A stretch of 64,000 bases of DNA from positions 11,546,084 to 11,610,083 of the forward strand of contig NC_064044.1 of assembly GCF_932526225.1 (NCBI RefSeq), written 5' to 3'. A program made the position numbers and the translations under genes. Positions 11,098 to 23,000 of the stretch are shown here, in pieces. Every line of letters begins with the position of its first letter. The first letter of the stretch is position 1. The notes below the pieces were generated by a model. It made no database searches and had not been told where the DNA came from. It saw nothing but the letters and a program-made list of their open reading frames with translations. The DNA comes from Nematostella vectensis. Taxonomy: Eukaryota; Cnidaria; Anthozoa; Actiniaria; Edwardsiidae.

Positions 11098-14000
11098 ATG
11101 GAATCCATGAACATGCTTCTAGTGCTGTTCATGGTCACAGTTCTCTGCTGTGTTAAGGGTAAGCCTCAACAAGAGGAATCTACAAGATGTTTTTAATTGA
11201 TACTTGAGAAATCTTAGTGAGTCGCGAGACACAAAGGCAAGATAAGCAAGCATAGCGAGAACTGACAAATTTTTTGGCTATAAGACACGTCCTTAGAATA
11301 ATCATTTTTCAGCAATTACGTTGCTGTTTTATTTCTCTTTGGGAGAAGTACATGTGTTAGCTCAATTCGTTTAGGAATTTCTCCCCTAAAGCTCTCCTTT
11401 TTATTTTTTCTTTTAATTTCAAAGCTATCTGAATCTAAAGTATGCGATGCCTTAATTTATATCATTACATTTTTACTATATATATGTATAAACATATGAT
11501 TTTTTTTTTAATTTTCAGTTTTATTGGAAGTATAGTACTATAACGGATATATTCCATGTATAACTTCAACTAATCTAATCTCTCATCGAATTTGCATCAC
11601 AAATCTATCGAGCTGCACATTCTTAAAATATAATTTTGATAAAATTATATTTTCAAATAATCTCATGGTGAAGATTTTACCAAGTGATTTTACTTACATT
11701 TTATCGCGCTAGCTCGCGGCACTCCCTCACACATGATATTTAGCGATTCTTGAATAGATCACGCGATTCGTCTACCTCTCTAGTTCACAGGGGCTATTTA
11801 AATAACAGCAAGTTGCTTCGAGGGTATGATTTGACAAAGGCAGGAGAAACTATGTTTGTTGGGCTAAGTTCAGACAATAAACCACGATTTCCCCTCTAAT
11901 TCGGTTGAAATACCCCTTGTGTTACGACGCGCTCTTGGTTTTTGCTTAGAAGCCCCGACGCGCTAGCCGAAACCTGCACTAGCCCCGTGGCGCGCGTTAC
12001 ATTCCCCAACGCACTAGCCGAGACCTGCACGACTAGCTCCGTGGCGCGCGAACAGTCCCCGACGCGCTAGCCGAAACCTGCACGACTAGCTCCGTGGCGC
12101 GCGAACAGTCCCCGACGCGCTAGCCGAAACCTGCACGACTAGCCCTTGACAATGGTGATTAACTTGCAATTTTTTTAGTGTCTTTTATTAAAATTTTCAT
12201 TTTTGCATATAAAAATTAAGGACAATAATTAGAGAGCTGACCCCTTTGGCTAAAAGAGTTCGCTGAGACATGACGGAAAAACCCTGAACATGCGCACTTT
12301 GAAGAGATGGAGGAAAGATACAATTTCTTACAATGGCCATCAGTTCCTTGCATTCCGGACTGATTTTCCCTTTTCAAAACACAAAAAATGAGTGGCCGAA
12401 ATGCACATACCCTGATTTTGGCTTTTTAATAATTTTTTTTTCTTGATCATCCTTGCGCTATGTATGGGCTCAGGGACCAAAACCCCAAATTTCAATAATA
12501 CTTTACAAAAAGTCGCATCAATTTAAAAAAAGTCGCATTTTATATTTTATTTCATATTACTCACTAAGTTATTAAGGGAATTTTATTCCGCCTTATTTGA
12601 TGTGAAATGAGCTTATTGGAAACGTCAAGTCATGTTTTTTCGCGCTGCTGATCGGTGACAATGGCAGATCGTAAAATTGTAATTACCCTGAATGGACCAT
12701 CGCCTCCTGCATTGTGCGTGATGCCGTTGCTATTTTCTTTGTATTTCAAGTAAAAAGCATATCCCAAGATGAAGTAGACGAGATCGGCCAGTCCCTCCGC
12801 ATAAAATACGACGTTCTTGACAATTTCATCGACGCAGACAAGAAATACTTAGCCCGCGTTACCCTTAGCAACACTGGACGGCTGAACATCACTAGAGGCA
12901 ATTGGGGGCTGTATTTCTGCAGCATACGTATCATAGAGCCAGACCACCTCCCGCATAACCCTAGCGGTTACGTTATACCGGGAGGATCTGGGATCAAAGT
13001 CACTCATGTGAATGGCTGTTTGCATAAGTTGGAGCCGACGAGTGCGTTTAAGGGTGTGGCCACAGGGCGGGAACTGGTACTAGAATTCAAGGTACGAACA
13101 AGAGTATGTACCTGTTTCACCAGAAATACACATAGACATCTTATCTCTCCACTAGAATCTGAAATTTAAACAAAGGGAATCTAAAATGTGTTTCTTAAAA
13201 AATATTTTTTCTCAAAAAGATTTTTTGCTTCCTTTTTCACGGGCAGTTTGGTTGCTCGATTTTAAGAGTCTCTTGTCGATTATCACGGGACACGGATGTT
13301 ACTTTTCTTTGCGAAGGATTTCTTTTTCGACTTTTACCAAGAGGGAAGGGGAAGAGGGAGGGGGAGGGGGGTCTTGGGTTGCCCAGCCTCCTGCCATTGT
13401 GGCTTTCGTATCAAGGCTGTTTATTATCAGTTTAAAGATCTATTAAAAGGTAAGGTGAACAAAAGAACTACTAAAGGCAGTACACAAAACCTTTGGCTCA
13501 GATCAAATTTAGTGATATTTGCACCCACTATTAGGGAACTCTCCCCACAATCAACTCTCGCTTTGCGGTCATCCCGCTATTACGAACACTCCGCTATAAC
13601 GGACACCTCGCTATAACGGACACCTCGCTATAACGAACACCTCGCTATTACATACACCTCGCTATAACGAACACCTCGCTATTACAAGCACCTTCCTATT
13701 ACGGACACGTCGTTATTACTGACATCTCATTATTACGGTCATCTCGCTATTATGGACACCTCGTTATTACGGACATCTCATTATAACGGATATCTCATTA
13801 TTACGGACATCTCATTATTACGGATATCTCATTATAACGGACACCTCATTATTACGGACATCTCGCTATTATGGACACCTGGTTATAACGGACACAAATA
13901 TAATCCCATAAGAAACCTAAGTAAAATGAGTTAATTATCTCCCATTATCAAGGACGCTAAATTACAGTCCCGAAGCCGTCCGCAATAGCAAAAGTCGACT

Positions 14001-17000
14001 GCCTTCGACATGACAACTGATGTCAACAAGCCAAGCATTTGACAGAGTTGTTATCCTTTTTCTGCAGGTGAAATATTTCGCAGTTGCCCGTACCGATATT
14101 CCCCCAAACTGGTACATCGCCGCACCTTCCCTGAAACCCCAGATAATCAACAACACTGCAGGCGGGGCACTAGACTTTGTCGGTGACTTTAAAACCCCAA
14201 GACAATACAAGCGCTGTACTGTGGATAAATATCACCCATATTCACCCGAAGAGAGATACGATAAGGTGGATATTGAGGATTTGGGTGAAGCGCCGTTGCT
14301 GCTTGTTCCCTCGCCGGTCTCGATTACAGGACCTTGTGGGACATCAAGGGTGGTCTTGAACGAGAGCGAGTGGAGGATTGTTTATGATGAGCCTCTGACC
14401 GAAGAGGCAGAGTACTTGGCAGGCGAGCATCCATAGAATCCATATAACAGTCCCAAAGCAATAGTGGGCTTTCCCTGAAAGATCACATGACCGTTTGCGT
14501 GACAAATGAACACAGAAATGACTGCACCCAACACGCAAAAAAAAACGAGAAACATATAAAGCTTTAAATGAAAAAAGGACTTTTTGAAATACATTTTGGA
14601 GGCTTATTTGTAAGCGCTAAATCAGTTGCTTTTTGTTGCTGTTATTTTGTACCTAAAAGCCTGACCGCGCGATGGTTTGCCACTCAAAAAGTCGTGTGAT
14701 CTTTTAGCGCCACAAGTCCCCAATTGTCATCAACATCCCCATTATAAAGAATATCGTAAAAATTCAATATCATTACATCATCATCATCATCATCATCATC
14801 AACAACAACATTGACATCATCTGTATCATGACTATCGCCGTCATCATCATCATCATCTCATCATCATAATAAGACAGTTGTCATAATCATCATTTTTTAT
14901 CTTTATAATCCTTGCTTCAATCATGATCACTATGATCAACTTCATCATCATTATCAGTCATCGTCATCTCTCATACCGCCACCACTACTGTTTATCTTCA
15001 ATGAGAAAACCATTGTATCCATTGCGCCATTACCATGATCAACGTCATTACTAGTTATCCCTCCCTTCAACCCCACCACTGCTATCATCATGATCATCAT
15101 CACCATCATCCATCACATTTCAATCAATGACTGTTGTTTTTCTAGATGGTCTGAAAGAGCCTGAGGCTAACGCATGGAAAATCTGTGATGTTATGAAACT
15201 CTAGAGTCTGAGCTAAATTTTTTAGATGGCCGACAGCAAAATAACGTAGTAAACACGAACTCCTGCAAGTTTACGTTTATTCTCGACGTTTGTATTAGCT
15301 TCTGGGGTGAAAAAAGTTTTGGGAAAGCTTGGAAAAGGACAGTTTTCATTGATTATTTTCACAGTTTTCATCATTATCTTGGCCGCCGTTTTGTAACATT
15401 TTTGAATAAATTACACAAACTTACACCGATTTTATTATAAACAGAGAAACTTAACCTGACAAAAGAAATGAAAGGTTCAAGCAAGACCCAAAGATCAGTA
15501 ATCAGACTTTCTATCGGTTCCCCTGTGGTTATGGTGGACGGAAAGCTATCGAATAGCCTTGAGGCATATAAACTTGATGTGAATGAAGACCCAAGTGTTG
15601 TCATAATAGGGAAGGGTAGAGCTGGCGTGTTCTACGGTATTCAGACCCTCCTTGGGATTATTGATACAAACAGTAAGTATTCGTATATTTTAAGTGGAAG
15701 GTACATCAGAGCGAGGCTCCAAATCGAGTGCGCGTGCAGGGGCGTGTCTAGAGAAAACCGATCTCCATCCGGGGTGGGGTCCTGAGCAGTATTTCATTTG
15801 CCACGGATCGAATCAGCATCAAATCGGAGCAAATCAGCATCCTTAGCAACCGGAGTCGAGCTCATAATCTCGTCACATGGGCAGGGTTGGGTCAGGACCC
15901 CCCCCCTGTGCCCCCCCTGTGCCCCCCCCTGTGCCCCCCTGTGCCCCCCTGTGCCCCCCCTGTGCCCCCCCCCCTGTGCCCCCCCCTGTGCCCACCCCTG
16001 TGCCCCCCCCTGTGCCCCCCCGTCCCATCTTTCCCAGTGGACACGCGCTTGACATGTGGGTATTGTTAGTAAGCACTTCAGGAGGGCTTTCAACATCCCA
16101 AGTTGTTTCTATATTATTTCAGGTTTATTCTTATTGATCAATGTACGAAACTGACAAAATTGTCAGGGAGAGAAATGAATGAAATCTTGAAGAAGAAAAA
16201 AAATCGCATCATTTTAGAACTAATCATTGTTGTCTCTCTATGTTTCCTTATTCTATCCCTAAATGTTTGAATACCATCTAAACTTATCCTTGTTGTTACT
16301 GTTTCCCTTATTCCTCCCTAAATCTTTGCGTAACCACCTTAACTCATCCATGTTGTTTCTTTGTTTCCACTTTTCCTCCTTAAATGTTTGCGTACCACCT
16401 TTGCTTATCGTTGCTGTTTCTCCATGTTTCCCCCTAGATTCCATTCCTAGCATATTGACAATAAGAGACTCCCCCAGATATGAGTATCGCGGTATGCATC
16501 TCGATGTTGGCCGGAACTTCAAGACGAAAGAGACCGTTAAGAGACTCCTGGACGCCATGGCAACCTACAAGTTGAATAAGTTTCACTTTCACTTAACTGA
16601 GGACGAGGGATGGAGACTTGAAATCCCTGGGCTGGAAGAACTCACTTCGGTAGTTAATAATAAAACCTTTTCTTTATCTTTTTGGCAAAAGAAAAGGGCA
16701 AAGCAAAAAAAAGTAGACCGTTCTTCTTTATTTGGAAGCGATTGTTCCCTTTTGTGTAAAATCATGTGACTTCTGGCCCGATTTATTGGAATCGGGGATC
16801 ATAAAAAAAAAGCATATGAAGAACCAGGGACGGATCTAGCTTTTAGCTAAGATCGGCTCAGTGACAAAGGGGGGAGGGGGGGTATTTTTTTTGTTACATA
16901 TGGCTTTCTTGCGGCTCAAAAGGGGGGATTAAACCCCCTAAACCCTCCCCCTAGATCCGCTACTGAGAACATCCGAGAAAACTTTCTCTCTTATAGGTGG

Positions 17001-20000
17001 TCACAATCACAATTTTCTTCCGATTACAAGTCACAAAATTTGCAATTCCCGCGGTACGACCAGGTTTTCCACATAAGGAATTGATTAGTTTTCTTATATG
17101 GAGTCCCTTGTGGATGGGTGACTCCATCTGGCTGCAACTCCCTGGCGGCCAAAAAGTGCGTCATTTCGTATTAAGAAATATCATGCGTTTTCCACATGAT
17201 CCTATGACTGCCCTCCCCCCCTCCCCTCAGCCAATCCTGGGTACGTGCCTGTTATATTGTTTTTAATTATTCAGGTGGGTTCTAAGCGCTGTCACGAACT
17301 CAAGGAGCAGGAGTGTCTGCTCCCTCAGCTCGGCTCGGACCCAAACGGATCTAAGGTCAAGCAGTTTTACAGCGTGCTCGATTACAAAGAGATCTTGGAG
17401 TACGCCGAGAAAAGACACATCGAAGTTATACCAGAGATCGATATGCCAGGTATGGAGCATATGATTTTGAACAATAAGAGTATTTTAGTTATTATTTCTT
17501 AGTAAATTTAGTTTCAAATTGTGCGTCTTAAATGCAACGCGCTAATCTTTAAAATAAGTAGAATAAGGAATCTAAAAAAATTCTAATTGGATTATTAGAA
17601 AGCTCGATCAAAGGGAGAAGTAGAACCAGCGGATCTAGGGGGGAGGGGTTAGGGGGCCCTTTGGGTTGTCAGAAAGCCATATGTTACAAAAACATCCCCT
17701 GTCCCCCTTGGTCACTGAGCCAACCCCCCCCACCCCTCCCCCTTTAGCAAATAGCTAGATCCGCCCCTGAGGAGGAATTTCATTGGTTTGTATTGGGTAT
17801 TCGTTCTAGCGGTTTATGCTTAATAAATCTTGTAGGGAAATTTTATTTTCACACATGAATGCCCAATTGTTTTCAGCTCATAGTCGTGCAGCCATAAAGG
17901 CGATGGAGGCGCGCTACCAAAGATTTAAAAAGATCGGTGATGACAACAAAGCTCAGAAATATCTGCTTACAGAACCAGGTGATCCCTCGCGATACATTTC
18001 CGTTCAATGGTTCACCGACAACGCAATAAACCCATGCATGGAATCCACATACACTTTTGTGAAACACGTGGTCAAAGAGATAGTGCGGATGCACCAACAT
18101 TTCCAAAAGCTAAAGATGTTTCACTTTGGCGGCGATGAAGTAGCCCACGGCGCTTGGACCAACTCCACCGCGTGCAAAAATTTTGCGAGAAGACTTGGTC
18201 TGAAGTTCTCTTCTGCGGATATTGTTGACAAGTTAAAGGAATACTTTGTCCAGAGAGTCGCGAATATCACAAAGGATGAAAGCCTGGATCTTGGAGGCTG
18301 GGAGGACGGAATGCTAGGCCCAAAGTTTGTACCGTATGACAGGGAAAGTATCAAGAGCTCCCAAGTGTTTGCTTACGCGTGGAGAGGAGGGGGTCAACGC
18401 GCGTATAATCTCGCTAACGCTGGTTATAAGGTGAGAATCGAGTTTGGAAACAGGGGCGTAAACTGTTTACTGGAGGGTAGTATGTGTGTCCCCTGCCCCC
18501 ATGGCTCTTGGTACGCGCCTAAGGAAGGTGATAGGGGAATGGGCGGCTCTAGGTACGCGCCTAAGGAAGGTGATAGGGGAATGGGCGGCTCTAGGTACGC
18601 GCCTAAGGAAGGTGATAGGGGAATGGGCGGCTCTAGGTACGTGCCTAAGTAAGGTGATAGGGGAATGGGCGGCTCTAGGTACGCGCCTAAGGAAGGTGAT
18701 AGGGGAATGGGCGGCTCTTGGTACGCGCCTAAGGAAGGTGATAAGGGAATGGGCGGCTCTTGGTACGCGCCTAAGGAAGGTGATAGGGGAATGGGCGGCT
18801 CTAGGTACGTGCCTAAGGAAGGTGATAGGGGAATGGGCGGCTCTAGGTACGCGCCTAAGGAAGGTGATAGGGGACCTCGCATACAGCTGCAGCCCTTGCT
18901 GCTGCAATTTTACGCCGTAAACAAATGGAAAAGGACGAAGAAGGGACCAATAGAAGGAATGGCTGATAGTATGGGTCATTTTGTTTAATCTTGGAGGAGC
19001 TATGTTTTGCCAAAAATCCACGCGATGGCCGGCAATATCTTCGTATGGATTTCCGCCATATTTGCAAACCAAAACACTAATCGCCCCCCGTCTCTCCCCC
19101 TGAAAGGGAATTTTGCCTCAATGCTTCCGTCATTTTACCAAATATGGACACAGAGTCGTAGAGTTTTGAAACATCCTACAACTTTTTTTTTGTCGTAAGC
19201 TCCTGTCGTAGCGGAGTTGTAGAGCTGATTTAGACTTTGCGACTTGAGTTGTAGCTGACGCGAGCGTGTCGCATGCGATGGTTGTGGGCAAAAATCGTAG
19301 CGTCTAAATCGACGTGTAGACAGGTCGCATACGACAAAATCGTGCTGGTTTCGCCGACTAGCCTGAGTCTTTCTACTTTTTTTTGCTGCCCTGGCATATC
19401 ACCGCCTTCACACAACAGGTTTTCAATATAAAAGGGCGACATCACAAGGAAATTGCGCAATCAAAGATCTTTCATTATTAGTGTCGTCATTAGATGGTAT
19501 GACTTTCAGTTCCCTTGTCATAGGTCATTCTATCCCAGGCCACCCATCTCTACCCATAGGGGAATGGGCGGCTCTAGGTACGTGCCTAAGGAAGGTGATA
19601 GGGGAATAGGCGGCTCTAGGTACGTGCCTAAGGAAGGTGATAGGGGAATGGGCGGCTCTAGGTACGCGCCTAAGGAAGGTGATAAGGGAATGGGCGGCTC
19701 TAGGTACGCGCCTAAGGAAGGTGATAGGGGAATGGGCGGCTCAAGGTACGCGCCTAAGGAAGGTGATAGGGGAATGGGCGGCTCTAGGTACGCGCCTAAG
19801 GAAGGTGATAGGGGAATGGGCGGTTCTAGGTACGCGCCTAAGGAAGGTGATAGGGGAATGGGCGGCTCTAGGTACGCGCCTAAGGAAGGTGATAGGGGAA
19901 TGGGCGGCTCTAGGTACGCGCCTAAGGAAGGTGATAGGGGAATGGGCGGCTCTAGGTACGCGCCTAAGGAAGGTGATAGGGGAATGGGCGGTTCTAGGTA

Positions 20001-23000
20001 CGCGCCTAAGGAAGGTGATAGGGGAATGGGCGGCTCTAGGTACGCGCCTAAGGAAGGTGATAGGGGAATGGGCGGCTCAAGGTACGCGCCTAAGGAAGGT
20101 GATAGGGGAATGGGCGGCTCTAGGTACGCGCCTAAGGAAGGTGATAGGGGAATGGGCGGCTCTTGGTACGCGCCTAAGTAAGGTGATAGGGGAATGGGCG
20201 GCTCTAGGTACGTGCCTAAGGAAGGTGATAAAGGAATGGGCGGCTCTAGGTACGCGCCTAAGGAAGGTGATAGGGGAATGGGCGGCTCTAGGTACGTGCC
20301 TAAGGAAGGTGATAAGGGAATGGGCGGCTCTAGGTACGCGCCTAAGGAAGGTGATAGGGGAATGGGCGGCTCTTGGTACGCGCCTAAGGAAGGTGATAGG
20401 GGAATGGGCGGCTCTTGGTACGCGCCTAAGGAAGGTGATAGGGGAATGGGCGGCTCTAGGTACGTGCCTAAGGAAGGTGATAGGGGAATGGGCGGCTCTA
20501 GGTACGCGCCTAAGGAAGGTGATAGGGGAATGGGCGGCTCTAGGTACGTGCATACAGCTGCATACAGCTGCAGCCCTTGCTGACGCAATTTTACGCCGTA
20601 AACAAATGGAAAAAGACGAAGAAGGGACCAATAGAAGGAATGGCTGATAGTATGGGTCATTTTGTTTAATCTTGGAGGAGCTATGTTTGGCCAAAAATCC
20701 ACGCGATGGCCGGCAATATCTTCGTATGGATTTCCGCCATATTTGCAAACCAAAACACTAATCGCCCCCCGTCTCTCCCCCTGAAAGGGAATTTTGCCTC
20801 AATGCTTCCGTCATTTTACCAAATATGGACACAGAGTCGTAGAGTTTTGAAACATCCTACAACTTTTTTCTGTCGTAAGCTCCTGTTGTAACGGAGCTGT
20901 AGAGCGGATTTAGACTTTGCGACTTGAGTTGTATGCTGACGCGAGGGTGTCGCATGCGATGGTTGTGGGCAAAAATCGTAGCGTCTAAATCGACGTGTAG
21001 ACAGGTCGCATACGACAAGATCGTGCTGGTTTCGCAGACTAGCCTGAGTCTTTCTACTTTTTTTTTGCTGCCCTGGCATATCACCGCCTTCACACAACAG
21101 GTTTTCAATATAAAAGGGCGACTTCACGAATTACAAGGGAATTGCGCAATCAAAGATCTTTCATTATGTGTCTTCATTAGATGGTATGACTTTCAGTTCC
21201 CTTGTCATAGGTCATTCTATCCCAGGCCACCCATCTCTACTTTGATCACCCGTACGAGCCTGAACCGGAGGAGCGTGGGTACTACTGGGCCGCTCGGTTC
21301 ACGGACACTCGTAAAACATTTGGGTACCTTCCGGAAGACCTGTACGCCAACGTAAAGGTGACGAAATGGGGAGAGCCATTAGACCGGACGGCTTTATGCA
21401 AAGAACCCAACTCCTGTCCTCCCCTAAACAAGACAGAAAACATCTTGGGTAAGGGTCATATTGTAGCATATCATTTGACAGTTAAAATATAACAGACATT
21501 CCCATTGATTCTCTTAATGAACTCTAGGCATGACGGGGGCCCTGTGGACTGAAACTGTGCGAACCGCTGACCAGATGGACAGCATGGTTTTTCCACGTCT
21601 TCTGGCACTAGCAGAGCGCGCGTGGCACAAGGCATCATGGGAAGATGTTAAAGAGGAAGAGGAGAGAAATAGAAAAGAAAAGGAGGATTGGGAAAAGTTT
21701 GCTAATTTTCTTGGGTATAAAGAACTTGGAAGACTTGACAAGATGGGCATTAAATACCATATCCCTGTCCCTGGGGCACGGTTAGTTTCATTAAATGCCT
21801 TATGTGGGCAGCCTGTGTCATGTGGGTAGCCTGTGTCATGTGGGTAGCCTGTGTCATGTGGGTAGCCTGTGTCATGTGGGTAGTCTGTGTCATGTGGGCA
21901 GCCTGTTTCATGTGGGCAGCCTGTGTCATGTGGGTAGCCTGGCTTATGTAGTAGCCTGTTTTATATGGGTAGCCTGTGTTATTTGGGTAGCCTGTCTCAT
22001 GTGGGTAGCCTGGCTTATGTAGTAGCCTGTTTTATATGGGTAGCCTTGTTATTTGGGTAGCCTGTGTCATGTGGGTAGCTTGGCTTATGTAGTAGCCTGT
22101 TTTATATGGGTAGCCTGTGTCATGCGGATAGCCTGGCTTATGTAGAAGCCTGTTTTATATGGGTAACCTGTGTTATTTGGGTAGCCTGTGTCATTTGGGT
22201 AGCCTGGCTTATGTAGTAGCCTGTTTTATATGGGTAGCCTGTGTCATGCGGGTAGCCTGGCTTATGTAGTAGCCTGTTTTATATGGGTAGCCTGTGTTAT
22301 TTGGGTAGCCTGTGTCATGTGGGTAGCCTGGCTTATGTAGTAGCCTGTTTTATATGGGTAGCCTGTGTTATTTGGGTAGCCTGTGTCATGTGGGTAGCTT
22401 GGCTTATGTAGTAGCCTGTTTTATATGGGTAGCCTGTGTCATGCGGGTAGCCTGGCTTATGTAGTAGCCTGTTTTATATGGGTAACCTGTGTTATTTGGG
22501 TAGCCTGTGTCATGTGGGTAGCCTGGCTTATGTAGTAGCCTGTTTTGTGTGGGTAGCCTGTGTCATGCGGGTAGCCTGGCTTATGTAGTAGCCTGTTTTA
22601 TATGGGTAGCCTGTGTCATGCGGGTAGCCTGGCTTATGTAGTAGCCTGTTTTATATGGGTAGCCTGTGTTATTTGGGTAGCCTATGTTTGTGGGTAGCCT
22701 GTGTTATTCGGATGGCCAGTGCTAGCCAGAAGTCGGTGGGATCCGGAATTTAGGCTACTATTTCTACTATTAGGCTACTAATAAAATCTGATGAGCTACA
22801 AACTCTATCAACCACGTTTAGTAATTAGTTAGTGTCAAAATCAGCAAAATTGTATTGAGAATCTTGTGTTATTCGTATAAGATGAAGTGGATTATTATCG
22901 CCTCCAGAGTGGATGGCTCGAAAGTCAAGGTGAGGACTGTGCTACCAGGCCTTCCAGTCCACTTCTCTACAGATGGCGAGGTTACCTGGCTCAACATCAC

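Noticed and set aside
18424-20753. Long frames with GMGGSRYAPKEGDR or LEPPIPLSPSLGAY repeats
   Set aside because: They follow from the 42-bp (3n) unit. The array lies between two phase-matched exons of the hexosaminidase gene, and the frames exist on both strands.
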